Positions 7,169 through 14,420 are shown, counted from the first letter of the stretch. The stretch is 18,979 nt of DNA from Coriobacteriia bacterium (GCA_900756605.1 CAAEKX010000390.1:1-18979); one strand, 5' to 3'. Made by a program: numbers and translations. The notes: a model not told the origin generated them from the letters alone.

Positions 7169-8329
7169 ATGAACCGAACCAACGGTCCCCTCACAAGCAA
7201 GCTTAGACGAGCGCGTCACGGCGTCCGCATTACGCGAGGCTCGAGTTCCTCCTCACTCGCTCACGCACGCGTGGCTCGCATCGCCTGCGCCCTATCCCTT
7301 GTCTCCCTATGCATCGTGTTCATGGCGCAGTCGGCCTTTGCAGCGACTTGGCCCATGTCCGCCTCGGCGCTTTCCGCGACGCTCGCGTTTCATCAGTCCT
7401 ATTCGGCCGGGAGTAATAGCTATGTACATAGCGGCATCGACATACCCGCGTCTGCCGGTTTGCAGATAATCTCACCGCTTGCCGGGACGGTACGTTTTAC
7501 CGGCGCCGTACCGTCCGGCGACTCACGAACGGGCGGCACGTCATCAGACAAGACGATGAACGCCGTTTCCATAGAGCTAGACGATGGTCGCACTGTTACC
7601 CTCATGCCCTTTGCATCCATAGGCGTACGGGAAGGCCAGACGGTTGCGGAGGGCGCCCCTCTCGGCACCCTGGCCGCATCGGGTGACGTCTCGACGTCTG
7701 CAACGCACCTGCACATGGGTTACAAGCAGGGCTCGCGCTATCTTGACCCGATGCAGCTCTTTGGTGTGGCAGGCGATGCGCCAGGTGGTGCTGCGGCAGC
7801 CCGATCAGTTGCGGAGGTGCCCGCAGCGAGCGCACCAACGCCCCTGGCGAGCGTCGAGGCAGCGCCTTCTGTTGGCGATCCTGCAAGCTCCTCTGCATAC
7901 CTCGAGCAACCTGGCATCGCCAGCGCATCCGAAGAGTCGACCATCGCGAGCGGCGAGTCCTTTGGGGCTATCGAGACAGGCGATTACGAATTCGCGCCGC
8001 AGAGCGCTTCTGCACCAGCAGGTTCTCTCGTGGATGCGCTCGGCTGGCTCGGCGATGCATGCGTGGGTCAGTTTGCGGGGATGGTCGAGGCGCTCTTCGG
8101 TATCTCGTGCAGCAGGGAGGCGGCCTTCATCGTCTTGCTTTCGGTAGTGGGTGCGCTTCTCCTCGCGTGCGTTGCCTGTGTCAGGCGCCATTGGTCGCAG
8201 CTGCAAAATCGTTTGCATACCTGGAAAGATTCCTTGTCATTGCCCGATGGAGGTGGTAGCATGCAAAAGTTATTTCCTGCTTCGGGCGCAGCCTTCATGT
8301 CCCGAAGCCGCATAGCCCAGAGGAGGTGA
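7169..8329 (+). CDS. Secreted, C-terminally anchored M23 (LytM-type) metallopeptidase
   Basis: Predicted cell-envelope peptidase of 386 residues acting on peptidoglycan cross-bridges. A long basic N-region leads into a signal helix (about residues 36-57, ending QSAFAA). The M23 domain (about 60-200) has both zinc motifs: HSGID (H87, D91) and HLH (H180, H182), so it should be active. A long Ala/Pro/Ser-rich linker (about 205-300) ends in a C-terminal membrane helix (about 318-338) with basic residues after it, so the enzyme is probably tethered at both ends or only at the C-end after processing. ATG 7169 is chosen because of the excellent AAGGAGG nine bases before it; the in-frame TTG at 7109 is part of a TTGACA. 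Its last codons carry the rpsF ribosome binding site. Confidence 0.88.
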   Translation: MNRTNGPLTSKLRRARHGVRITRGSSSSSLAHARVARIACALSLVSLCIVFMAQSAFAATWPMSASALSATLAFHQSYSAGSNSYVHSGIDIPASAGLQIISPLAGTVRFTGAVPSGDSRTGGTSSDKTMNAVSIELDDGRTVTLMPFASIGVREGQTVAEGAPLGTLAASGDVSTSATHLHMGYKQGSRYLDPMQLFGVAGDAPGGAAAARSVAEVPAASAPTPLASVEAAPSVGDPASSSAYLEQPGIASASEESTIASGESFGAIETGDYEFAPQSASAPAGSLVDALGWLGDACVGQFAGMVEALFGISCSREAAFIVLLSVVGALLLACVACVRRHWSQLQNRLHTWKDSLSLPDGGGSMQKLFPASGAAFMSRSRIAQRR

Positions 8330-8333
8330 CCAC

Positions 8334-8645
8334 ATGAAGGCTTACGAACTGCTGTTTTTTGTCGACCCGTCTATCGACGAGGAGACGCGCCTTGCAACGA
8401 GCAAGCGTATCGATACCGCGATTACCGAGCAAGGCGGCAAGGTAAGCAACGTTGAGGATTGGGGCAAGCGCAAGCTTGCGTACGAGATCAACGGTCTTGC
8501 CGAAGGCGATTACACTCTCATCGATTTCGAGGCTGATCCCACTGCAATTGCAGAGCTCGACCGCGTGCTCCACATCATGGACGCTGTCCAGCGTTACATG
8601 ATCACGCGTCGCAACGGTGAGGCAGCTTCGGTTGAGAGCGCGTAA
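8334..8645 (+). CDS. rpsF: 30S ribosomal protein S6
   Basis: Binds the central domain of 16S rRNA as a heterodimer with S18. MKAYELLFFVDPSIDEE and WGKRKLAYEINGLAEGDY are characteristic of S6; 103 residues is the usual size. Its AGGAGG ribosome binding site (8321-8326) lies inside the end of the M23 peptidase gene, whose stop codon is only four bases before this ATG. It starts the conserved rpsF-ssb-rpsR-rplI block. Confidence 0.97.
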   Translation: MKAYELLFFVDPSIDEETRLATSKRIDTAITEQGGKVSNVEDWGKRKLAYEINGLAEGDYTLIDFEADPTAIAELDRVLHIMDAVQRYMITRRNGEAASVESA

Positions 8646-8684
8646 AGCACGGCTTTTGCGCTCGGCTGAAAGGAACGATTTAAC

Positions 8685-9191
8685 ATGAGCATCAACAGGG
8701 TAATGATTTCTGGCAATCTCACGCGTGATGCCGAGCTGAGGACCACTCCTTCGGGAACGTCCATCCTGAGCTTTGGCGTTGCGGTCAATGATCGTCGTCG
8801 TAACGCGAACGGCGAGTGGGAAGACTACGCGAATTTCATCGATTGTACGATGTTCGGTCGTCGTGCCGAGGCGCTTGCACAGTACCTCACCAAGGGCGTC
8901 AAGGTGGCCATTGAAGGTAGGCTGCACTACAGCTCCTGGGAGGATCGCAATTCTGGCCAGCGAAGGAGCAAGGTCGACGTGACCGTCGACGAGCTCGAGT
9001 TCATGTCATCGCGCAACGGTGGCGGCCAGGGCGGCTATGATGCAGGCGGCAATTACGGCGGCGGCAACAACTACGGTGGCCAGAATGCCGGTGGTAACTA
9101 TGGCAACCAGTCCTATCAGCAACCGCAGGGGAACGTCGTCCCGGAGCCTCCGACTCCGAGCGCCTATGACGACAGCGACATTCCCTTCTAG
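8685..9191 (+). CDS. ssb: Single-stranded DNA-binding protein
   Basis: Protects single-stranded DNA in replication, repair and recombination and recruits partner proteins. The N-terminal OB fold (about residues 1-108) begins MSINRVMISGNLTRDAEL and contains the VAVNDRRRNANGEWEDYANFIDC core. A Gly/Asn/Tyr/Gln-rich flexible linker (about 111-150) leads to the acidic tip DDSDIPF that docks SSB partners. 168 residues is normal. AAAGGA precedes the ATG. The position between rpsF and rpsR is the standard bacterial arrangement. Confidence 0.97.
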   Translation: MSINRVMISGNLTRDAELRTTPSGTSILSFGVAVNDRRRNANGEWEDYANFIDCTMFGRRAEALAQYLTKGVKVAIEGRLHYSSWEDRNSGQRRSKVDVTVDELEFMSSRNGGGQGGYDAGGNYGGGNNYGGQNAGGNYGNQSYQQPQGNVVPEPPTPSAYDDSDIPF

Positions 9192-9226
9192 ACACTATCG
9201 CATTCAAGAATCAGTGAGGAGGAACC

Positions 9227-9487
9227 ATGGCTGATTACGCTCGCGCACCGCGTCGCAAGTATTGCCCCTTCTGCAAGGACAAGGTCGAGTTCATCGACTA
9301 CAAGGACGCCCAGACGCTGCGCCGCTACATCACCGATCGTGGCAAGATCAAGTCCCGCCGCGTGACGGGTGTGTGCACCCAGCATCAGCATGAGCTCGCG
9401 ACCGCTATCAAGCGTGCTCGTGAGATGGCTCTGCTGCCCTATACCGTGAAGATCGTTTCCGGTAGCGGTGGCCGCAGGAATCGCTAG
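9227..9487 (+). CDS. rpsR: 30S ribosomal protein S18
   Basis: S6 partner in the small subunit platform, 86 residues. YCPFCKDKVEFIDYKD and the basic TDRGKIKSRRVTGV region identify S18. CPFC together with Cys and His of VCTQHQHEL suggests the zinc-binding form of the protein. GAGGAG precedes ATG 9227. The stop codon is embedded in the first hairpin of the following spacer. Confidence 0.97.
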   Translation: MADYARAPRRKYCPFCKDKVEFIDYKDAQTLRRYITDRGKIKSRRVTGVCTQHQHELATAIKRAREMALLPYTVKIVSGSGGRRNR

Positions 9488-9597
9488 TGCATCTTCATGC
9501 ACGAGTTGGCCGGGCGTCATAGCGACGCTTGGTCAGGCCCGCATTCGGGCAATGAGGCGCGTACATATATGTAAGCGGTCCTGCGCCATAGCGGGAC
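9487..9597 (+). promoter_or_regulatory. Hairpin-dense spacer between rpsR and rplI
   Basis: Successive self-complementary elements: GTGCAT 9487-9492 with ATGCAC 9497-9502; GCGTC 9514-9518 with GACGC 9524-9528, extendable by GGCC 9508-9511 with GGTC 9531-9534; GCCCG 9537-9541 with CGGGC 9546-9550; a perfect 12-bp palindrome TACATATATGTA 9562-9573; and GTCCTGC 9578-9584 with GCGGGAC 9591-9597 (one G-U pair). None has a T-run. It may be a processing site, a protein-binding leader or an attenuator for rplI. Confidence 0.55.
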
Positions 9598-9615
9598 ATA
9601 GAGAAGGTTAGAAAC

Positions 9616-10188
9616 ATGAAAGTTATTCTGCTGAAGGAACTCAAGGGCCGTGGTGGCGAGGGCGACGTCGTGGATGTCGCTCAGGGTTACGCGGTGAACT
9701 ACCTGCTTCCGCAGGGCATCGCAATCGAGGCCACCAAGGGCGAGCTCAAGCAGCTCGAGCAGCGTCGTCACAACATCGAGAAGCGCGAGCTTGCTCGTAC
9801 CACCGACGCAAACGTACTCAAGAACGCCCTCGACGGCAAGACCGTCAAGGTCTACGCCCGCGTCGGCGAGGAGGGCCAGCTCTTCGGCTCCATCACGACC
9901 GCCATGCTTGCCGAGGCCATTCTCGAGCAGCTCGGCGTTACGGTCGATCGCAAGAAGATCGACCTGGGCAAGGCCATCAAGACGGCTGGCAAGCACGAGT
10001 TCACCGTTTCGGTGTACCGCGACATCAAGGCCACGCTCGAGGTCAACGTCGTGAGCGATGACGACTCGATCGAGATCGTCGAGACGATCGAGGAGCGCCT
10101 GGAAGACGAGCCCGAGCTTCCTGCCGGCGACGAAGAGGTCGTCGAGGAGACCGAGGCTGTTGCCGAGGTTGCCGAAGACGCCGAGTAA
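9616..10188 (+). CDS. rplI: 50S ribosomal protein L9 with acidic C-terminal extension
   Basis: Large-subunit protein at the base of the L1 stalk that helps reading-frame maintenance. The N-terminal domain MKVILLKELKGRGGEGDVVDVAQGYAVNYLLP is the L9 signature, followed by the long connecting helix and the C-terminal rRNA-binding domain ending near KATLEVNVVSDD. At 190 residues it exceeds the usual near-150 length: about 40 extra residues form a very acidic Glu/Val/Ala tail. The start has GAAGG upstream. Confidence 0.95.
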   Translation: MKVILLKELKGRGGEGDVVDVAQGYAVNYLLPQGIAIEATKGELKQLEQRRHNIEKRELARTTDANVLKNALDGKTVKVYARVGEEGQLFGSITTAMLAEAILEQLGVTVDRKKIDLGKAIKTAGKHEFTVSVYRDIKATLEVNVVSDDDSIEIVETIEERLEDEPELPAGDEEVVEETEAVAEVAEDAE

Positions 10189-10216
10189 TTTCACACGGCA
10201 CAGGTTTTTGCACGAG

Positions 10217-10246
10217 GGGCGGGTCGTAGGCTCGCCCTTTGTTTTT
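10217..10246 (+). terminator. Rho-independent terminator after rplI
   Basis: GGGCG 10217-10221 pairs with CGCCC 10233-10237, extended inwards by G-C and two G-U pairs, followed by TTTGTTTTT (10238-10246). It lies 29 bases after the rplI stop and closes the ribosomal operon. Confidence 0.8.
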
Positions 10247-10276
10247 CGAGAGATGCAGCGAGTGGAAAGGCACACC

Positions 10277-10969
10277 ATGCGGGTTGGGACACAAGACGTC
10301 GATGCCATCATCTTCGACTTCGATGGCACGCTTGCAGACTCCATGTGGGTCTGGGACGAGGTCGACCGCATGTTTCTTGCCAAGCGCGGCATCCCCTTTA
10401 CCGATGAGTTCGGCGAGATGATCGCCGTACTCGGTTTCGAGCTTGGGGCAGACTTCGCCATCGAGCATTTCGGGCTCGACGAGCAGCCCGAAGACATCAT
10501 CGAGGAGTGGAAGTCCGCGGCCGAGGAAGGCTATGCAACGCAGGTCATGCTCAAACCCGGTGCATTCGAGTATCTGCAGCGCTGCAAGGAGGCTGGCATG
10601 CCCCTGGCCATCGCGACTTCCCTGCAACGTCACCTGCTCGAGCCGGCGCTTGCGAACAATGACGTGCTCGATCTGTTCGATGCCATCTGCGTGTGCGACG
10701 AGCTGCAATGCGGAGGCAAGTCCAACCCGGTCGTTTACCTTGAGGCGGCACGCCAGCTAGGTGTCCCTGCCGAGCGTTGCGCCATCTTCGAGGACGTCGT
10801 CACGGCTGCCAAGTCCGCCAAGGAGACGGGCGCCTACGTCGTCGGTGTCTACGATGAGCACAAGCAACAGGCTACCGACGAGCTCAGGAAGACGGTCGAT
10901 TGTTTCATCACGGACTATGCGGAGCTTCTTGACGAGGTATCACAATCCCCGCGCCACCAAGGCGAGTAG
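10277..10969 (+). CDS. HAD-superfamily hydrolase, beta-phosphoglucomutase/phosphatase-like
   Basis: Cytoplasmic phosphotransferase-fold enzyme of 230 residues; substrate unknown. Motif I is IIFDFDGTLADS with nucleophile D14 and acid/base D16. An alpha-helical cap of the subfamily I type follows (about 20-90). Motif II is the Ser/Thr in AIATSLQRHL, motif III the Lys in CGGKSNPVVYLEAARQLG, and motif IV is AIFEDVVTAAKSAKETG. This order matches the PgmB/GPH group, with GGKSNP replacing the common GKPxP. I choose ATG 10277 (GAAAGG six bases upstream) over in-frame ATG 10253, which has no ribosome binding site. Confidence 0.85.
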   Translation: MRVGTQDVDAIIFDFDGTLADSMWVWDEVDRMFLAKRGIPFTDEFGEMIAVLGFELGADFAIEHFGLDEQPEDIIEEWKSAAEEGYATQVMLKPGAFEYLQRCKEAGMPLAIATSLQRHLLEPALANNDVLDLFDAICVCDELQCGGKSNPVVYLEAARQLGVPAERCAIFEDVVTAAKSAKETGAYVVGVYDEHKQQATDELRKTVDCFITDYAELLDEVSQSPRHQGE

Positions 10970-10990
10970 GACGAGAGACGAGGACGGGTC

Positions 10991-11707
10991 ATGAAGGGTG
11001 CGCATAGCGTCAAGCGGGCAGACAAGCCCAAGTCGGCTCGCAAGGGGCGCGGCAAAGTCGTCGCCATCGTCATCTGCGTCATTCTCGTACTCGCACTTGC
11101 GGGCGGCGCCGTCTTTCTCTTCGCCACGGGCAAGGTCGAGCTGCCAGGTTTTGCACCGCGGCAGGCATCGAGCCCGGCGTCGTCTTCGAGCAGCAGCGTA
11201 TCTTCGCCGTCGTCCGAATCATCGCAAGAGAGCGACGCATCTAGCTCCGCTGAGGCTATTGGGGGCAGTTCGTCTTCCGCGGCTGCCGTACCCGCATCGC
11301 AGGTTTACGCCAATGCGGTCTTTGGCTATCAGCTCGATGTGCCCGAGGGCTTCGTGCTTGGCTCCGAGGTTGATAACGGTGCCGGCGTGATTCTCACCAA
11401 CAGCAACCTGCGCATGACGGCGAATGTGACCGGCTACAACAACGTCGACAATCTCGATGCCGATGCAATCATGAACTCCCTGTGGAATGGCAGCGAGGAT
11501 AGCATCGCACGCGCCGAGGGCAATCGTGTCATCATCTATCAGTACGACGACGAGTACGAATACTTCTATTGGGTCAATATCGGCCCTGGGTCCATCAACC
11601 AGATGGAGATCAGATATCCCTTGCAGGACGACAATCGCGACGAGCTCGATGCGGCGCAGTCGCTCATGCAGGGTTTTATCCCTGGCGATCTCAACATCGC
11701 GCACTAG
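10991..11707 (+). CDS. Membrane-anchored protein with Ser-rich linker and extracytoplasmic domain
   Basis: Function not recognised; 238 residues. A basic cytoplasmic N-terminus (KRADKPKSARKGRGK) precedes one membrane helix (about 24-46), so the protein is probably anchored with its C-terminus outside. Residues about 58-100 are a low-complexity Ser/Ala linker. The C-terminal domain (about 105-238) begins YANAVFGYQLDVPEGF, a pattern seen at the start of PsbP/DUF1795-like small domains, then an Asp/Glu/Tyr-rich strand DDEYEYFYWV. The start codon has only a weak purine-rich stretch upstream. It follows the HAD gene by 21 bases and may be co-transcribed with it. Confidence 0.7.
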   Translation: MKGAHSVKRADKPKSARKGRGKVVAIVICVILVLALAGGAVFLFATGKVELPGFAPRQASSPASSSSSSVSSPSSESSQESDASSSAEAIGGSSSSAAAVPASQVYANAVFGYQLDVPEGFVLGSEVDNGAGVILTNSNLRMTANVTGYNNVDNLDADAIMNSLWNGSEDSIARAEGNRVIIYQYDDEYEYFYWVNIGPGSINQMEIRYPLQDDNRDELDAAQSLMQGFIPGDLNIAH

Positions 11708-11737
11708 TCGCTCGCTCGAACAAGGGCAAATCTTTTC

Positions 11738-11810
11738 TTGACACTCTTTTTCATTTGCTGTTTACTTCACAAATATCAAAAGTTCGTTTGAATGTTTGAG
11801 TGTTCGAATG
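11738..11810 (+). promoter_or_regulatory. Promoter and tandem 8-mer candidate operator of the zinc ATPase
   Basis: TTGACA (11738-11743), a 17-base spacer and TTTACT (11761-11766) form a credible sigma-A-type promoter. Downstream, three directly adjacent 8-mers TTTGAATG, TTTGAGTG and TTCGAATG fill 11787-11810. The TTGAA/TTCGAA content resembles half-sites bound by ArsR/SmtB repressors, and such a repressor is encoded at 14094. The direct rather than inverted arrangement is unusual for that family. Confidence 0.6.
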
Positions 11811-11830
11811 TTTTGTCGAAAAGAGGAGTC

Positions 11831-13924
11831 ATGAGCGACGCGGCGGTATGCAAGGATGATCACTGTCATTGCCATGGGCACGATCATGACCACGGGCAGG
11901 ACCATGGTCATGATCACGTGCATGATGACGGGCACTGCCACTGCCATGACGAGGGTGGCGGATGGGAGGTCACCCTCAAGCTCATCGTGGTGACCGCCTG
12001 CATCTACGTGGCAGGGCTTGTGGCCAACTTTGTCAATCCCCTTGGCATCATGGACATCGCCTGGGTCAAGTACGCAGTCTTCCTCGTCCCCTACCTGCTG
12101 GTTGGCCTGCCCGTTCTCATCGGTGCCGCCAAGGGCATCGCTCGCCGTGAGCTGCTTGACGAGCAGTTCCTCATGGCGGTGGCCACCATCGCGGCATTTG
12201 CGATTGGCGAGGCGGCGGAAGCCGTTGCCGTCATGCTGTTCTACCAGGTGGGCGAGTGGTTCCAAGACCGGGCGGTCGATAACTCGCGCAAGTCAATCTC
12301 GTCTCTCGTCGAGATCAAGGCGACCTATGCAAACGTCGAGGAGGCTGGCGTCATCAGGCGCGTCGATCCGGAAGATGTCAAGGTGGGCGATATCATCGTC
12401 GTCACCGCCGGCGAGCGCGTACCGCTCGATGGAATCATTGTGAAGGGCGCAAGTGAGCTCGACACTTCGGCGCTCACGGGCGAGTCGATGCCAAGCTTTC
12501 TCGAACCAGGCCAGGAAGTGCTCTCCGGCTTTGTCAACGGGACGAACACGCTGCACGTACGCGTGACACGGCCCTTCGAGGATTCCGCCGTTTCGCGCGT
12601 GCTCGACATGGTGACCAACGCCGCCTCCAAGAAGGCAAAGACCGAGGCCTTCGTCCGTCGCTTCGCCCGCGTCTACACGCCCATCGTCGTGGGCGCGGCG
12701 CTTCTGCTCGCCGTCGTCCCGCCACTCGTGCTCGGGCCCGCCAATCCGGCCGTATGGGCCGACTTCATCGAGCGCGCCTGCGTCTTCCTCGTCATCTCGT
12801 GCCCCTGCGCACTCGTCATCTCGGTGCCTTTGAGCTTCTATTGCGGCATAGGCAGCCTTTCCCGCCGCGGCGTGCTTGCAAAAGGCGGCAACTATCTCGA
12901 GCAGCTCGCCCGGGTCGAGACCGTCGTCTTCGACAAGACCGGCACGCTCACGCAGGGAAAGTTTCACGTCGAAGCGATCGCCCCGGTCGAGGGCGTCACA
13001 CCCGAGCGTCTGCTGGGACTTGCCGCCCACGTGGAGCAGCGCTCGACGCATCCGATCGCGCAGTCCATCTGCGATGCCTATGCCGAGCGCCTCGGCATAC
13101 CCCCGACCCTGAACCTGCCCGAGCACAGTGACGAGGTTGCCGAGACGCCGGGCCATGGCTTATGCGCCGAGTGCGTGGAGGGTCACATCTGCGTCGGCAA
13201 CGACAAGCTCATGGATCGCGAGGGCGTTGTCTGGACGAGCGCCGGTCAGCCCGGAACCGTCATTCACGTTGCGCTCGACGGAACCTATCTGGGGTACCTG
13301 GTGGTTTCCGACGAGATCAAACCCCAGGCCCGCGCTGCCATCGAGGAGCTCAAGGCCCTCGGCGTGCGCGATACGGTCATGCTCACGGGTGACAAGGAGC
13401 CCGTCGCCCAGCGCATCGCCTCGAAGCTTGGAATCGACCGCTTCTTCGCGCAGCTGCTGCCGGGTGACAAGGTCGCCAAGGTCGAGGAGCTTCTGGTGCA
13501 GAAGGGCGCTGGCTCCAAGGAGACGCTCGCGTTTGTGGGAGACGGCATCAACGATGCTCCGGCGCTTGCCCGTGCCGATGTCGGCATTGCCATGGGGGCC
13601 ATGGGCTCGGACGCGGCTATCGAGGCAGCCGACATCGTGCTCATGGACGATAATCCCGCGCGCATTGCCGATGCGGTGAAGCTCTCGCGCAAGACGGTCG
13701 TCAACGCGCGGGAGAACGTGGTGTTCGCCATTGCCGTGAAGTTCGCGGTCTTCGTGCTCGGTGCCCTCGGCATCGCCAACATGTGGATGGCCGTTTTCGC
13801 CGATACCGGTGTCGCCATGCTCTGCGTCCTCAACGCCATGCGCCTACTGCGTGCACCCTTTGTCATTTCGAGCGAAGCGGCGGGTCTCTCTTGTCATTTC
13901 GACCGGAGGCGCGTAGCGCCGTAG
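11831..13924 (+). CDS. zntA: Zn/Cd/Pb-type P1B ATPase with His-rich N-terminus
   Basis: Exports divalent soft metals across the membrane at the cost of ATP; 697 residues. Residues 8-40 are a His/Asp/Cys-rich metal-binding tail instead of the usual CxxC heavy-metal domain. Hallmarks: TGES (216-219), the membrane CPC triad (C324-C326), phosphorylation DKTGT (D368), the HP motif in STHPIAQ (H407) and GDGINDAP (D571). The last helices keep Lys in VKFAVFVLG and Asp in VFADTG, the ZntA-type zinc/lead site. The normal end would be about NAMRLLRA; roughly 21 further residues and the stop codon come from a repeat starting at 13859. ATG 11831 with AGAGGAG upstream is chosen over in-frame ATG 11792, which lies in the operator. 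The ArsR-type gene follows. Confidence 0.92.
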   Translation: MSDAAVCKDDHCHCHGHDHDHGQDHGHDHVHDDGHCHCHDEGGGWEVTLKLIVVTACIYVAGLVANFVNPLGIMDIAWVKYAVFLVPYLLVGLPVLIGAAKGIARRELLDEQFLMAVATIAAFAIGEAAEAVAVMLFYQVGEWFQDRAVDNSRKSISSLVEIKATYANVEEAGVIRRVDPEDVKVGDIIVVTAGERVPLDGIIVKGASELDTSALTGESMPSFLEPGQEVLSGFVNGTNTLHVRVTRPFEDSAVSRVLDMVTNAASKKAKTEAFVRRFARVYTPIVVGAALLLAVVPPLVLGPANPAVWADFIERACVFLVISCPCALVISVPLSFYCGIGSLSRRGVLAKGGNYLEQLARVETVVFDKTGTLTQGKFHVEAIAPVEGVTPERLLGLAAHVEQRSTHPIAQSICDAYAERLGIPPTLNLPEHSDEVAETPGHGLCAECVEGHICVGNDKLMDREGVVWTSAGQPGTVIHVALDGTYLGYLVVSDEIKPQARAAIEELKALGVRDTVMLTGDKEPVAQRIASKLGIDRFFAQLLPGDKVAKVEELLVQKGAGSKETLAFVGDGINDAPALARADVGIAMGAMGSDAAIEAADIVLMDDNPARIADAVKLSRKTVVNARENVVFAIAVKFAVFVLGALGIANMWMAVFADTGVAMLCVLNAMRLLRAPFVISSEAAGLSCHFDRRRVAP

Positions 13925-14003
13925 TGGAGAAATCTCTCCCAGTTGCTATGGATGTCACGATTGAGATTTCTCGACTTCGCTTCGCTGCGCTCGAAATGAC
14001 AAA
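13859..14003. repeat. REP-like composite repeat with 16-bp terminal inverted repeats
   Basis: The ends TTTGTCATTTCGAGCG (13859-13874) and its exact complement (13988-14003) bound a 145-base element. Inside is another copy of the same end, TTGTCATTTCGACC (13890-13903), running to GAGAAATCTC (13927-13936), facing an inverted copy that begins GAGATTTCTC (13963-13972). So it is a mosaic of two facing units plus a partial third. This TGTCATTTCGA...GAGAAATCTC pattern is, from memory, a common dispersed intergenic repeat in bacterial genomes. No transposase is encoded. It overlaps the last codons of the ATPase gene. Confidence 0.85.
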
Positions 14004-14048
14004 TGTGCCATGGGGTCTGACCCCCTGACACATGACCCCCTGACACAT
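14003..14048. repeat. GGGGTCTGACCCC hairpin with a tandem 15-bp repeat
   Basis: GGGGTC (14012-14017) pairs with GACCCC (14019-14024), and an outer ATGTG (14003-14007) with CACAT (14029-14033). The 15-mer GACCCCCTGACACAT then occurs twice without a gap (14019-14033, 14034-14048). It abuts the preceding repeat at base 14003. I associate GGGGTCTGACCCC-type elements with REP sequences mobilised by Y1/RAYT transposases; none is encoded here. Confidence 0.75.
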
Positions 14049-14057
14049 CGTATCGGG

Positions 14058-14063
14058 TACAAT
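14058..14063 (+). promoter_or_regulatory. Possible -10 of the ArsR-type repressor
   Basis: TACAAT matches the -10 consensus and lies 36 bases before the ATG, with GGGAGG as ribosome binding site in between. No good -35 is present, since the corresponding position falls in the repeat at 14034-14048. The repressor may also be read from the ATPase promoter. Confidence 0.35.
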
Positions 14064-14093
14064 ACTCGCATCCGATAATGCGGGAGGCATCCG

Positions 14094-14399
14094 ATGGCTG
14101 CCCAAGCGGCTGACAAGCAAAATGACGAACTCATGACCGATCTGGCCGGTCTCTTCAAGATGTTCTCCGATCCCACGCGCGTGAAGATTCTCAACATTCT
14201 GCTCGATGGCGAAAAATGCGTGGGCGATGTTGCCGCCCAGATGAACATGAGCGCCGCTGCCGTGAGCCATCACCTGCGCATGCTGCGCCAGGGCAATCTT
14301 GTCATTGACCATCGCCAGGGCAAGGAAGTCTTCTATTCGCTGGCTGACGATCATGTTGTGTCAATTCTCTCGCTCGGCATGGAGCACGTGACCGAGTAG
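14094..14399 (+). CDS. ArsR/SmtB-family metal-sensing repressor (alpha-5 zinc site)
   Basis: Dimeric winged-helix repressor of 101 residues, expected to release DNA on binding zinc. The fold is evident in LFKMFSDPTRVKILNIL, the recognition helix MSAAAVSHHLRMLRQGNLV and the wing HRQGKEVFYSL. The C-terminal helix has D85, H87, H98 and E101, the exact spacing of the SmtB/CzrA alpha-5 zinc ligands. A single Cys (C42 in EKCVGDV) sits where CadC-type alpha-3 sites begin, but the other thiols are missing, so zinc rather than Cd/Pb sensing is favoured. The obvious target is the zinc ATPase promoter. Repeats separate the two genes by 169 bases. Confidence 0.9.
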   Translation: MAAQAADKQNDELMTDLAGLFKMFSDPTRVKILNILLDGEKCVGDVAAQMNMSAAAVSHHLRMLRQGNLVIDHRQGKEVFYSLADDHVVSILSLGMEHVTE

Positions 14400-14420
14400 G
14401 CACGCACCTCGGCAGGAACC

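Noticed and set aside
11792..11830. Upstream ATG for the zinc ATPase
   Set aside because: It lies within the tandem 8-mer candidate operator and has no ribosome binding site; ATG 11831 is well placed after AGAGGAG.
13783..14028. Small plus-strand open frame of 81 codons across the repeat
   Set aside because: It overlaps the ATPase end and the REP element in another frame and has no ribosome binding site or domain.
14019..14048. CRISPR-like direct repeats
   Set aside because: Only two adjacent 15-mers with no spacer; they belong to a REP-like hairpin element.
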